Positions 1-11,899 of a DNA stretch of 64,000 bases are shown here, one piece after another. Within the stretch, counting starts at the first letter, position 1. Each line of letters opens with the position of its first letter. The DNA lies in contig NC_089230.1 of the NCBI RefSeq assembly GCF_963924675.1, forward strand, positions 73,089,223-73,153,222. The letters are read 5' to 3'. Made by a program: the position numbers and the translations under genes. The stretch comes from Phocoena phocoena (taxonomy: Eukaryota > Chordata > Mammalia > Artiodactyla > Phocoenidae). Below the pieces are notes generated by a model. The model saw only the letters and a program-made list of their open reading frames with translations. It was not told the DNA's origin and did no database searches.

Positions 1-1124
1 GTTTTCCTTACTTGAATGTGAGCTTTGTCAGAAAAAGCACTTTAGTATCAAGAGACAACTTTATTTCTCACTATCCCACGTTATGCTGTACTACATAGTG
101 AGAATAAAATAACTCCCGTTGAAAGCATTACTTACACGTTGAAGCTAACCGTCGTCAAACTACTGTGGCACATATCCGAAGGAAAGGTGATTTCCTAACA
201 TAAACTAGAGAATCGTACAATTTTCCAAATAAAGTGGCTCTGCCTGTAGTAAACTAAAGGTTTGAATATTAATTACAGAGACATGTATGTTTTAGATTTT
301 AAATTTTCTCTAAAGAAGCAAAGTGTTTTAATAAATTCCTGTTGTATCTATTGTTACCTCTCTTTTTCTTTTTGAATCAGCAAACATTGAGAGCTATATA
401 GAGGCATCCCTTAATATTTTATCTGAGTTTATTAAAGCGAAATTATTGTATTTATTAAAGATAATCATTCTGTTTTGACAGTTTTTATACCGTGCTTCCT
501 CATTTTCTTCTTTGCCTATTCTCCTGACTTTCATTTAGCTAAGTGAAGCCCAATTTCTTAAAAGCTTGTGTTTCTTGTTGTTTTCCGTCTCTATTACCAT
601 ATGTAATAAATTAGAAAGAATGAATGAATATATCTGCTCATTGGCAATATTAAAAAAGGAGACTCACTGTAGATCTCCTTAGTTGTACTCATAGATTAAT
701 CTAAAAACCAAAGCATAAAACCACTACCAGCAGCGATGCCTTTTGGGTCAAAATAAGGTCCTTTGTTATAACCTTCTTTCCTGCCCTCCTTAGTTTATAT
801 GTATTTATAAACAAAGATAAAGCAGGTATGCACATATGAAAGCAGTTTAGGTTTTATTTTTAGAAACTATCTGTATGGCTGGGTTTGATGGGGAAATAGT
901 GTAACCGTATTTGAACGAGAGAGAGAGAATTTTATTATTGGAAATTAAAGATGCTGAAAGGAAAAGAGGAATTAAGGAAGCAAAGTCAGAAAGTTGGTTG
1001 GGGTAAGGTCAGAAATTAAAGGGACTTTTTTTCTTCTAGGAAGTGTGGAATCTAATTTGCAGTGAATGTCGTATCTGGACCTAATGTTATTGCTGATGGT
1101 CAGAACATTTCAGTTAGTAGAAGC

Positions 1125-1632
1125 CAGAGCCCCTGTGCTGGCCCGTCCTCACCTCCCTGACTTCCTCTGCCACTCTCTTCCCTCCCTGCCTTCCCTGTCA
1201 CTGGACTCTCAGGGTATATTTTTCCCAATTTGTTCTTGCTCTTCTCTTTCTCTGAAATCTGCTCCCTCCTCTACCCTGAAATCTCCTTGGTCCACTTGGT
1301 TTTTCAGTATTTGTTGAAATCTTACCTTCTTCTGAGGCTCATCCTGATTCCCCCAGATGATACTGAAACAGCCCCACCTTCTCACCACCCCTGGCTCTCC
1401 TGATACACTTGCTTTGCTCGACTTTTTCTTATGATATAACTTTATATTATTTACAGAGATGATATCATTGTATATAATTCATTTATTACATTTTTTGCTT
1501 AGTGCGTGTCTCACCCATTAGAATGTATGTTCCCCAAGGACAGGGATCTAGTTTGTTCCTTTTATGAGCAAGTTCCTGTATCAGTGCCTGGCACAGAACA
1601 GATATACGATAAATACTTGTTGAACCGAATTG
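1125..1632 (+). repeat. L2 LINE 3' end relic
   Basis: Reads like the L2 3' end: pyrimidine-rich coding remnant, then the run 'agaatgtatgttccccaagg', 'cagtgcctggcacagaacag' and a terminal 'aaatacttgttgaa'. Ancient and diverged, so boundaries are approximate. Confidence 0.7.
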
Positions 1633-3134
1633 AACTACACTCAAAGGGAGGCCACACAAGAGAATATGAGTGAATTGGCACAAATCTTTTCTGTTACTAG
1701 AAAATTAAATTTTAAACATGCCTTACTTTTGATGAGTTACTAGCATCATTTTCGTGTGGAAGGAGAGCCATAAAGATGTGAGTGATGAATACCTGATTTT
1801 CTCAGGTCTCATGAATAGACTGTTTCTTGAGGGACTAAAAATAAGTGCTGAAGTTGGTATGTTACACAAAATAATAACTACATTCAGTGTAAGCTGGTGG
1901 TGGATACTTTTTGAGCCGATAGATTTCAAAGTTCTGTTATTTAAAGCTGTAACAACATTTGTGTAAAATTTGCCCTAATCAAGACATAAGAACAAAATAA
2001 TCATTCATATTGCCAAGATGATTACATTCTGGCTAACTCAGTTTTCCATCACTTGACGGTTACTTTTATTTCACAAATTATAAAGCAAGCCGGAATGACC
2101 ATAGCATGCCACAATTTTAATTTAACCATGATGTAGTGATTAATTCTTCAGACTGTTTTTCTTTGTGGTGTCCACAGATGATGACTCATTTTTCATATCT
2201 TCAGTCAAAATAATACCACGTCCCGCAGTATATGTGTAAAGACTGCCACATTTGTGCATAGGAAACAAAATAAGCAGCTGTGAAATTTATTGTTAGCCAA
2301 TATGGTGAGATAGGGACTGTAGAAATTCAGAGGGAAAAAAGACTTAATCATTCTGAGCACAGGTTGGAGTGGGGTCGCCTGGGATAGGTTCACAGTCCAT
2401 TTCTTCAGAGGGCTCACGGGATGAATTTCTTATGTCAGTGAGTTCACCATAGTTTGGATCTGACTCAGCTCCCGAAGTTTAGAGACCCGACTACAAAGCC
2501 CACATCTCAGGAACATGTGATATGTAAAACCTTGGCTTTGAAAAGTGCGTGGGCAGATGCACTTCAGTATATAGATTTCTGTCTTAAGTGAGAGGGTGGA
2601 TTATAATTAAACATTCTCTGAAGTGTTCCAACTTTAGGATTTTATTAAAGTACTAAAGAAGCTGTATATTGGTTCACAATTCAGGGCTGATCTGTAGCCT
2701 AAAACTTAGTGAGTCAGTTGAAAATGTTGATCACATCATATAATTATACTTGACCCAGAGGAATAAGCTCATTCAATGTTTCAAACTACTTTGTTTTGCA
2801 TAAACTTTAGCTTTTCCTTGCTGCCCAAAGATGATTTTAGCAGGAGCTCAAGAGACAGTTGGCAAAGGGATTCATTCAAGAGAAAAAAATTTCACAAAAG
2901 GTTTTTTATTTGCATTGCATTATTTTCTCTGTGCTGCCTATTAAATTGTATAATCAGCTTCAAAGCAGGTTCATGATAAGAATTACTTTTGCAATAAAAA
3001 ATGGTACAGAGAACTAAAACCTGTTGAATTAACTGTGTGAAGATTAAAAATGAGACTTGGGCTTACATAAGCCATTTATGCTAATCAACTAGACGAGTTC
3101 TTGACTTTCTCTCTCTCTCTGTTTTTAAAACATC

Positions 3135-3255
3135 TATATCAGCACCATCTGATTATACCCTGAAGAAGAGACAAATAATTCCTTCTTGAGTAATTCGTTA
3201 TATCCCATCTGATTATATCCCAAAGCAGAGACAAATAATTTCCTCTTCTTGAGTA
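3135..3255. repeat. Diverged tandem duplication, two ~57-bp units
   Basis: Units at about 3135-3191 and 3199-3255 share the order CATCTGATTATA(C/T)CC, AGAGACAAATAATT and CTTCTTGAGTA, with a few substitutions and small indels between them. Confidence 0.75.
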
Positions 3256-3689
3256 TCTTCTTTGACCCCCCCAGTGTTTTCCTATGCATTTAACTCAAGG
3301 ACAGGTCCATTACTAAATCTGTCCCACATTTCCTCTCTTATGTCCTTGATCCATGCCCTGACTCCATCTGCATCACCGTAACCCACCTTCCCTAGACCTT
3401 GACCACTTTCTATCTTTATCACTGTATAGAACCCTCTGGTAACTTTGGTGTCATAGTAATAAGTCTTGATGCACTTATCTTTACCCCTTTATTAACTCTT
3501 TTCACCCTCCACATATAAATCCCATTCTGATGTGGTCCTCGCACTTGGTCTTTCTCTCTTGCCACCTGCCACCCTCCGTGTATCCTTTGTACAATTCACG
3601 AAGAGCTAGTTTTAGTTGCCTGTACGTGTACCTGTCTGTCACACCTCTGTCTTTGTACATAATGCTCCTTCTTGCCTCAGTGCTTTTGA

Positions 3690-3950
3690 TTATTTAATTC
3701 TTGCTTGTCTTTTATAAATCAGCTTAAATCTGTAGACTATCCCAGTCTAGATAATAGAGGCTTCCTAGATGGTTCCTTAGCATGGATATATCCTAATGGC
3801 ATGTATCACACTGAGTTGTAATTACGTTTATTCATCTGAGTTAGCATTAAGTCTTAGAAATACTGGAGGTGAAAGACTGGGTCTTTTTTTCTTTTCCTTT
3901 ATAATACCTGTTGTAATATGTAAGAGGTGCTCAAAAATGGTTATTGAATG
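3690..3950 (+). repeat. Probable L2 LINE 3' end relic
   Basis: Weak resemblance to the L2 3' region, ending in 'gaggtgctcaaaaatggtta' and 'ttgaatgag', the usual L2 tail pattern. Confidence 0.45.
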
Positions 3951-4626
3951 AGGGCTGAGGTGAAATCTTGCACCTCAGAGATGTTGTATCTGAAGATTGT
4001 ATATAACTTTAAGGAAAAGTATATTGGATGACTACCTGAAATTTGTTCTGAATTCCATAAAGAAATAGTGTTTCCACTCCCTATGGCTTTATAGTGTAAA
4101 ACTAACAACTCTCTATAGATGAGCAAAACATCCATAGAGTGATTTATATTTGTTCAATGTTTCTGGACACACTTTAGTATTTTATATGCATTTCAAGGGT
4201 AAAAGGATTTTTACGCATGGGAGGTAAAAGTTTAGCCTTATTTATGTCCCATACTTATGATTTAACCTGCAAGCATTTATGTTGTTTTCTGGTTAACAGA
4301 TGGCTAAGGATATAAACAACTAATAATTCTAACCATTTTTAGTTTTACTAACTAAACTCTAGATTACTCTACATTTGGATTACTCCAGATCTATAGTAGA
4401 ATTTACAACTGTTGAAAATCATGTGTGCACAGGGAGTATATAAAGAGATGCTACAAGTTAATGCAAGAGAATAATTAACACACTTAGTTCATTTTAATGG
4501 TATTTGTGATAAAAGTGACCCTGGAGAATTTGTATGGTAGAGATGGACTTCGCCTTTTGTTTGTTTTTTGTTCTTTTTAAAATTGCTTTGAAATGTTTCA
4601 CACTCCAGATTTTCTACTACAGTTCT

Positions 4627-4745
4627 TTATTATTATTTTTTGGGGAGCACGCTGTGCAGGATCTTAGTTCCCCGACCAGGGACTGAACCTGGGCCCTGGC
4701 AGTGAAAGCGCCAAGTCCTAACCACTGGACCGCCAGGGAATTCCC
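4627..4745 (-). mobile_element. Old CHR-type tRNA-derived SINE, short form
   Basis: On the + strand it reads T-rich tract, then 'gatcttagttccccgaccag', and ends 'ccgccagggaattccc', the complement of the SINE head. The short body lacks the later cetacean GC-rich insert. No clear target duplication. Confidence 0.85.
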
Positions 4746-5394
4746 TAGAGATGGTCTTTGGAAATACCTAGAATGAGGCCAAGTGCAGTGAAACAAGTGA
4801 CCCAGCAGCAGGCCCAGTATGATAGCCCCTTCCTCTCTCTTATCTCAGCCCCCGCCCCAACCCACATATATACAGGGTTGATTTTCCAGGCAAAATTCAT
4901 TTCTGTTCAGTTTATTTTAGAAAACATTTCTCGTCCAGGTTAAAATGCTAGGCACTAAATCTTCGCTTTCAGCAAAACATACCTAAATAAAATGTTGCCC
5001 ATAAGAAGTTGTTAGTGTTTGAGTCTCTTCCTATGAAGTATCTAAAGTAGTCAAGATCATAGGAACAGAAAGTGGAAAGGAGGATGCCAAGGGCTGGGGA
5101 AAGAGGAGAGGAGGAATTAGTGTCTAAAGCTTATAGTGTTTTGCAAGATTAAAAAGTTTCTAGAGATCTGTTGCAAAGCACTGTGCATATACTTAACTTA
5201 TTGAACTGTTCATTTAAAAATGGTTAAGATAGTAAATTTAATGTTAGGTGTTTTTTACCACAATAAAAAAGAGAAATGGTTAGTAAAGTTTTTATAGATG
5301 AAAAATATAAGTGAAAAAGCTTTTTAAAGATTAGTAAAATATCATTTAGTGTTAGAGACTAAAATATTTTACTATTTTTATGGTAAAGGAAATT

Positions 5395-5452
5395 TACAGT
5401 CCACGTAAAGTGCTTGGAATAGTAAAAGCTCAATAATGTTGTAACTGAATAC
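5395..5452 (+). repeat. MIR SINE 3' fragment
   Basis: 'gtaaagtgcttggaatagta' followed by 'gctcaataatgtt' matches the end of MIR. Very short. Confidence 0.45.
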
Positions 5453-5972
5453 AGTAACTTTCACTTTTCAATTCAATTTGATGCAATTTTATGTAAATTC
5501 ATTTTAAACTGCTTTTAATTACAGGATACTGGCATTCTAACTCAAAATGATCTGATATATTTCTGGTAAAGGGCTATGTATATAGACAGAGAGAACACCT
5601 TGAGGCTAAAAGGAAACTTTTAGTATAAATACACATTTTTCGGGATAGTTTGTGCTTTGTAAATTTCCCCAGAATAGCTACTCTGCTCCTCTGTTTATCA
5701 CTTGTTTATATTTTTCTCCTAAATGTTATAAAATACAAAAGAAATTGCTTTTAATATACCTTTTACATACTACTGAACACTCAAAAATATTAGGTATTAA
5801 AAGGCATCTTTTGAAATTAACACATTATAAATCAACTATACTCCAATAAAAATTTTTTTTAAAAGGCATATTTTCTTCTAACTTAGAAATGATCAGAAGG
5901 TAACTTGATTTGAAAGCGTCGTTTGTTTTCTTGATATTTAAAACTATCTATTGAAATATAAGAATGAATACT

Positions 5973-6264
5973 TTAAAAATATTTAATTTTATTTTTGGCT
6001 GCGTTGGGTCTTAGTTGCAGCATGCAAGATCCTCTTTGACATGCGGGATCTTGCGTTGAGGTGCGCGGGCTTCTCTCTAGCTATGTTGCGCGGGCTCCAG
6101 AGGGCATGGGCTCTGTAGTTTGCGGCACATGGGCTCTCTAGTTGAGGCGCACGGGCTTAGTTGCCCCATGGCATGTGGGATCTTAGTTTCCCAACCAGGG
6201 ATCGAACCTGTGTCCCCTGCATTGGAAGGTGGATTCTTAAGCACTGGACCACCAGGGAAGTCCC
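5973..6264 (-). mobile_element. CHR-type SINE, long form
   Basis: About 290 bp in reverse orientation. It has the 'ttttggctgcgttgggtctt' tail-side sequence, several 'gcacgggct' blocks, and the tRNA-derived head ending 'accaccagggaagtccc'. Flanked by imperfect target duplications, AAGAATGAATA (5960) and AAGGATGAATA (6265). Confidence 0.93.
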
Positions 6265-6454
6265 AAGGATGAATAATTGATATGCATTCAAATATTATCA
6301 TGGACTAGAACCTTCAAAAGTTAAAGAATGACTTTTACGGGTGCCATTGAGAGAGAGAACAAAGATTAAAAATTAAGGAATCATAATTTCATCTTATTTT
6401 GGGTATGACACATCAAGAAAACCACCAGATGTCTTCCATCATTATTAATAAAAA

Positions 6455-6838
6455 TAATAACAGCAACAGCTAATATATTTTTAGGGTATATACCAGCCTC
6501 TGTTCTCAGTGCTTTAACATTTTTTTTTTTTTTTTTTGGCTGCATGCTGGATCTTAGTACCCTGACCAGGGATTGAACCTGTTCCCCCCTGCAGTGGAAG
6601 TACAGAGTCCTAACCACTGGACCACCAGGGAATTCCCACTACTTTTACATCCTTTTAATCCTCAAAACAGCCCTGTATTCTTACAATCATTTATCCCCAT
6701 TTTTCTGTTAAGAAAACAGAGGCACAGAGAGATTGAGTAAATTTCTATAGCTACCCAACTGGAAAGTGACAGGGCTGAGATTCAAATCCAGACAATCTGG
6801 CTCCAGAGCCCATGCTCTTAATCAGTGTGCTTCTTTCC
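6455..6838 (-). repeat. MIR SINE, split by a CHR SINE
   Basis: Antisense MIR: 'cagctaatat...gctttaac' on the left and 'ttaatcctcaaaacagccct' through 'ctggctccagagcccatgct' on the right. The two halves are separated by the younger SINE at 6520-6637. Confidence 0.85.
6520..6637 (-). mobile_element. CHR-type SINE, short old form, inside MIR
   Basis: Poly(T), 'ggctgcatgctggatcttag', 'ccagggattgaacctg', and a head ending 'accaccagggaattccc'. Its place inside MIR shows it is younger than MIR. Confidence 0.9.
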
Positions 6839-7199
6839 TCTCTGATTTAAAGGAATGTTGTCCAAATATGTCAAGTGCAAATAACATGGCATCTGTAGTC
6901 CATTCTGAGTTCAGACATCTCATAAATGCAGCTTTTGGTATAATGGTGAAAATAGAAATCACAATAACTCTAAGATCTAGGCTGAATGTTAAACACGTGG
7001 CCACGAAGATAAGCAGGGCCCTAACTGTGGGAAAGCAGTTACGGAAAAGTAGGTGATTTTGTTTGAAAACTATGCATTTTCCTATTTCCCCAAACATGAT
7101 GACTTCCTTAAACATACGGAATAGTTTAATGATATTTTGTGACATTTGAATTATAAACAAATAGGAAATTTGTGTGAATGCAGTAGAATTCCATGGGAA

Positions 7200-7612
7200 T
7201 TCCAGATCTTGCTATTTCTTATACACTTCAGATATATTCGCACCTTGGATTCTTCGCTTTTGCTGTTCTCTTGAACCTCCAGGCCTTTCTCTCGCCCTCT
7301 CTCTCTCCTCCAAGTCTTTACTCACTTGTCACCTTCTCAGTGAAGTTTGCCCTGTATCATTCTGTTTTACATTGCAACCCCCCACCCCTCCCACCCCACA
7401 CTGGCTGGCTTTCTCTCCTTTCTCTGCTTTATTGTAGAGCTGCTTGTCACCTTATAACATGTTGCTTAATTTACTTATTCTTATTTATTATCTGTCTCCT
7501 GTAAATACAATGTAAACTCTATGAGAGCGAGGAGTTTTGTCTAATTTGGTTTACTGCTGTGTCCCCAGAGCCTGACTCCTAGGAAACACTCAGTAAATGT
7601 TTGTTGAATGCA
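7200..7612 (+). repeat. L2 LINE 3' region
   Basis: Pyrimidine-rich relic ending in recognisable L2 blocks: 'tatctgtctcctgtaaatac', 'ctctatgagagcgaggag', 'gctgtgtccccagagcctga' and 'cagtaaatgtttgttgaatg'. Confidence 0.8.
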
Positions 7613-7689
7613 TTCAATTTATCTGTGGTTTCTAAATAATTCACATTAAGATTTAGCTGGTAGTTAACAAGAATGAAAACTTTCATCTT

Positions 7690-7900
7690 TTTTTTTTTTT
7701 TTTTTTTTTGCGGTACGCGGGCCTCTCGCTGTTGTGGCTTCTCCCGTTGTGGAGCACAGGCTCCAGACGCGCAGGCTCAGTGGCCATGGCTCACGGGCCC
7801 AGCCGCTAGGCGGCGTGTAGGATCTTCCCGGACCGGGGCACGAACCCGTGTCCCCTGCATCGGCAGGCGGACTCTCAACCACTGTGCCATCAGGGAAGCC
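7690..7900 (-). mobile_element. Cetacean CHR-type SINE, young short form
   Basis: Poly(T), then 'gcggtacgcgggcctctcgc', and the tRNA-like head ending 'gccatcagggaagcc'. Target duplications AAAACTTTCATCTTTTT (from 7676) and AAAGCTTTCATCTTTTT (from 7901) flank it. Confidence 0.95.
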
Positions 7901-8280
7901 AAAGCTTTCATCTTTTTGTTGCAGGTGAAAGAACAAAATGGAAGAAACCCATCCACGTGGTTTTGAATGGTCCCTAACACATAAGAAGTTTTCAATAACT
8001 GTTAAATATGTGTTATACTTTAGTGGTTTAGCTTGTTGTATTAGTCAGTTTTATAATATATTATACTTCCATTCCCAGTTTTTCATTCTTAACATTCTAA
8101 TGTTAAGAAAAGACAAAACAAGCAACTATATCCCACAGTTATGCATATTAAATAGATTTATTCTGAAATTACATTCTGCTTTATAAGATTTCTTTCTTTT
8201 TTTTTTTTTCCCTGTAACAGCTCCTTTACTTTGCAGTGAAAATTGATTTGTATATTTTTTGCCTCTGAGTCCTTGTAGGA

Positions 8281-8475
8281 TTTTTTTTTTTAATTCAAAC
8301 AGAAAGTCACAAAAATTATAATCATCCTCATCAGTTCACTCAGTTCCATGTAATTAATTTTTTTCATCTTGATCTTTTGTTAGCACTTTTATGAATTCAT
8401 CAGTTTTCCATTAGAGTTCTGAAAATGCTTATTCATTCAGTTCAGCAATATAGTCAGTAACCAGAAACCTGTACT
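8281..8475 (-). repeat. Unnamed retroposed repeat, copy 1 (poly(A)-ended on the minus strand)
   Basis: A run of eleven T is followed by a ~183-bp segment starting 'aattcaaacagaaagtcac' and ending 'cagaaacctgtact'. A near-identical copy in the same orientation lies at 11245-11429. On the minus strand the unit ends 'ctgtttgaat' and then an A-run, consistent with a polyadenylated transcript end. I do not recognise the family. Confidence 0.7.
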
Positions 8476-9134
8476 GCTTTATTTCATCCAGCTAAAAGGT
8501 CTGTAAGTCATCACATTTCTATTGCCTTTTGGTCCTAAAATTAATCTTAATTTCGGTTGATATATATATGTCACCGTGACAAGAATCTGTGCATTATTTT
8601 TGTAAAAACTGAAAAAGAATGTCAGTCATATTTTATTTTTCTTTAGAATCACTTCATACCCCTACCGTGCATTGGTTGTCATTAAATGTTGATTTACAAC
8701 TATGTATTATTATTCAACGAGCAAGAAAATCATCGATTGTTTGTAATTTTAAACGTTGGAATGCCAGCCTGGAGAGGTAAAGAATTTTCCCAGGCATCTT
8801 TGGAATAGAAAGCCATTTAAATTTGATTGGTTTTAGCAAAACAATGCTCTATGTAGGAAGCATGCCATAGCCAAGTAGGACTTAATATGAACTTCAGTAT
8901 GGGTCCAAAGTCAAACCAGTATTTTTATAGTTGTCTAAGTTAAACTTTTTCTCTAGGTAAGCTATGTTGATACATTGAAAAGCAAATAAATGATAGTGAG
9001 GCTACAGGAAAAAAACAAAATCAAACATTGTCGACTAGTACACAGTGAGAGAAATTAGCTCAGTCTTCCTCAGCTATCCCCCATCATACCAAAGATTTCT
9101 GTGAACATATTCAAAAGAAAATATTTAGGGTACC

Positions 9135-9375
9135 TTGAATTATCTATTTATTCAGCAAACACATCAAGCACTTATATGTGCCAAGTATTTCTTTTGCTAA
9201 ATGCTCTTAAGGAAATCAGTGTTGTTGGGGAGAGAGATAAGTAAACAGACATTTTCAGTAAGCCCTGTAGTAGAAATGACTTGAGTATCATAAGAAAATA
9301 TAGGAAACAGTGTACCTAATAAGTAATATACGGGAGAGGAGTTGTCAGAGAAGACCTGTCCCACTTGTCTCTTCT
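9135..9375 (-). repeat. L2-like ancient repeat fragment
   Basis: 'ttattcagcaaacacatcaa' and 'gcacttatatgtgccaagta', followed by 'gagagataagtaaacagaca', matches the widespread mammalian antisense L2-type pattern. A related short piece lies at about 9835-9920. Confidence 0.45.
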
Positions 9376-10299
9376 GGCTTTTGTAGAAAGAATAGTTTAG
9401 TGTTCACTGTTCTTTTTCTCAAGTGCCAAACTATGTGAAATTAAAATTAGGGGCAGATTTCCTCACTTTGTTCCTTTTGATTCACCATCATCCCTTGATA
9501 CTTTGAAAAAGTTATATTAAATTTCTGCGAAATTGGCTTTATTCATGGAGTAAGGCTGCCTAAATCTGCATATGTATCTAGAAAGCTTTCAAAGTGTTTT
9601 TTCACAAATGAGTGTTTTGTGTTTAAAGACGTAGACACCCGGCCTCAACACCTTTTAATGTGCCAGATGTAAGATCTTTTCCAGGCATACTCTTAAATAC
9701 TTCTGCAAAGTTAGATTTCAGAAATGCAAACCAATACTGGAGACTTCATTTTATTTGTGAGATGGTTGTTAAAGCAAGTTGACAAATAATATTTAAAAAA
9801 TATTGCTCCTCAGCAGGTATCAAATGTTCTTCCTTTTAACATCAGTTCATTTATTCATTCAATAAATAATGTGTATTTGCTATATGCCATGTGTTGTTCT
9901 AGATACTGACGATATATTTTTATTACTAGTATTATCAGACTCTCCTGCTCAGAGTTGTTATATCAACTAGTACACACTTATATGTTCCTGGTGAGGCAAG
10001 GGTTATAAAAATTCTGTCACACTTCCAGGTCTTTATCCAATGTGGTTGCTGGATCAGTTCTTTCATTATTGTGGGCAGCTTTTTCTGTTTGTTTGTTGAA
10101 CTTATTCACCATCTTGCCAAAACATGAGCATCAAAAAGATAGAGCAACTGGAGGAGCCAAAACCTGAAATACATAGAGCTCCAAGAGACACATCTAATAT
10201 ACTACAAATAAAGGAAGGCCAAGGAGTTAATTAGTATACGAAGAAACAAGTACTGACATAACATTCATTTTCTCTCTTCTATTAGTGTATCAATTATAC

Positions 10300-11240
10300 T
10301 GCTTTTAAAAAATTTTAGTGGTTACCCCAGGATTTGTAATACACATTTGAAACTAATACAAGTCCACTTTCAAGAAACTGTATCACATCATGGGTAGTGT
10401 AGGTAGCTTATAACAGAGTGAGTATTCCCAGTTCTCCCCCCATCCCTTATAACATCACTGTCATTTATTTCACTTGTCTGTAAACTCTAGTCACCAAATA
10501 CATTGTTACCATTATTATTTTGAACAAACTGTTATCTATTAGACCAATTAAGATAATGAAAAGAGATTTTATTTTATCTTCACTTATTTCTTCTCTGGAG
10601 TTCTTTCTTTATGTAGATCTGCGTTCCTGACCTACATTATTTTCCTTCTTTCTGAAGAACTTCTTTTTAAATTTCTTGGAAGGCAAATCTACTGGAGATA
10701 AATTCCTTCAATTTTTGTCTGAGAAAGTCTTTATTTCTCCTTCTCTTCTGAAGGATAATTTTACAGGTTACAGATTGCTAGGTTGGTGGGTTTTTTTCTT
10801 TCAACACTTTAAATATTTCACTTTACTTTATTCTTGCTTGTATTGTTTCTGGAGAGAAATCTGATGCATTCCTTAACTTTGTCTATAGGTAAGGTATTTT
10901 CTCCCCTCTGGCTTCTTTCAAAGTTTTCTCTTTGATTTTCTGTAGCTTCCATATGGTATACTTAAGTATAGATTTTTTGGGGTATTTATCCTGCCTGGTG
11001 TTCTCTGAATTTCCTGGATCTATGGTTTGGTGTCTGTCATTAATTTTGTAAAATTTTTAGCCATTATTACTTCAAATATTTCCTCTCTTCCATTCTTTCT
11101 TCTCCTTCTGGAATATCCATTATATACATGTTATACCTTTTCTAATTGTCCCACACTTTTTCTTTTCTTTTTTTTATTGTATTCCACCAGTTTGCTATCT
11201 TTGGTGTAAAAGTGTCCCTATTTTCTTTTTTTTCTGTTTT
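10300..11240 (-). repeat. Old L1 (L1M-type), left half of a split element
   Basis: Antisense L1 ORF1 and ORF2-start region: 'agaaagtctttatttctcct', 'ttacttcaaatatttcctct', 'cttctccttctggaatatcc'. The same element resumes at 17882, so the ~6.6-kb block between them is a later insertion. Confidence 0.75.
11217..11240. repeat. Candidate target-site duplication, left copy
   Basis: CTATTTTC-T-run-CTGTTT here resembles CTATTCTTTTC-T-run-CTCTGTTT at 17883-17906. The two flank the inserted block. The match is imperfect and T-rich, so it is only moderate evidence. Confidence 0.45.
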
Positions 11241-11242
11241 TC

Positions 11243-11752
11243 TTATTCAAACAGAAAGTCACAAAAATTATAATCACCCTCATCAGTTCACTCAGTCTCA
11301 TGTAATTAGTTTTTTTTTCATCTTGATCTTTTGTTAGTACTTTTATGAATTCATCAGTTTTCCATTAGAGTTCTGAAAATGCTTATTCATTCAGTTCAGC
11401 AGTATAGTCAGTAACCAGAAACCTGTACTTGTCAGAGTCTTATCCATGAATTCCTTGAAGATGAAACCCTTTTATAGGAATATTTTTGCAGAAGCATCAC
11501 AGTACACCCAGAACTATCAGTAAATGACAAGACTTAAAAATGACCACGGTTGAAGATTTGCTGAAAGTTCATAATAACACAATTGACAAGGATATTTAGT
11601 TATTTCTGAGATGTACATTTTAAAATAATAACTAGAATTATGACTTATAACATTATACCAGAACATATAAGATTTTTACGAATTTCATGTAATGTCTGAA
11701 ACATTTATATTAACATATTTCCATACAAATAACCCAAAGAAAGTTTAGTATT
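11243..11752 (-). repeat. Unnamed retroposed segment 3' of the young L1 (includes repeat copy 2)
   Basis: This 510-bp segment lies between the 3' end of the large minus-strand L1 and a T-run at 11222-11240. Its left 185 bp (11245-11429) is the second copy of the repeat at 8293-8475. The rest, including the block 'gaccacggttgaagatttgc' near 11540, is seen once. Its position, bounded by T-runs, suggests material carried along by the L1 (3' transduction). An independent older repeat is the alternative. Confidence 0.6.
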
Positions 11753-11899
11753 TGTTTTTTATTTTTTGAATTTTATTTAATTTTCTTATACAGCAGGTTC
11801 TTATTAGTCATCAATTTTATACACATCAGTGTATACATGTCAGTCTCAATCGCCCAATTCATCACACCACCATCCCCAACCTCCTGTGGCTTTCCCCTC

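Noticed and set aside
6822..7160. 112-residue open frame on the minus strand
   Set aside because: Starts in a MIR relic, resembles no protein, and runs through AT-rich intron.
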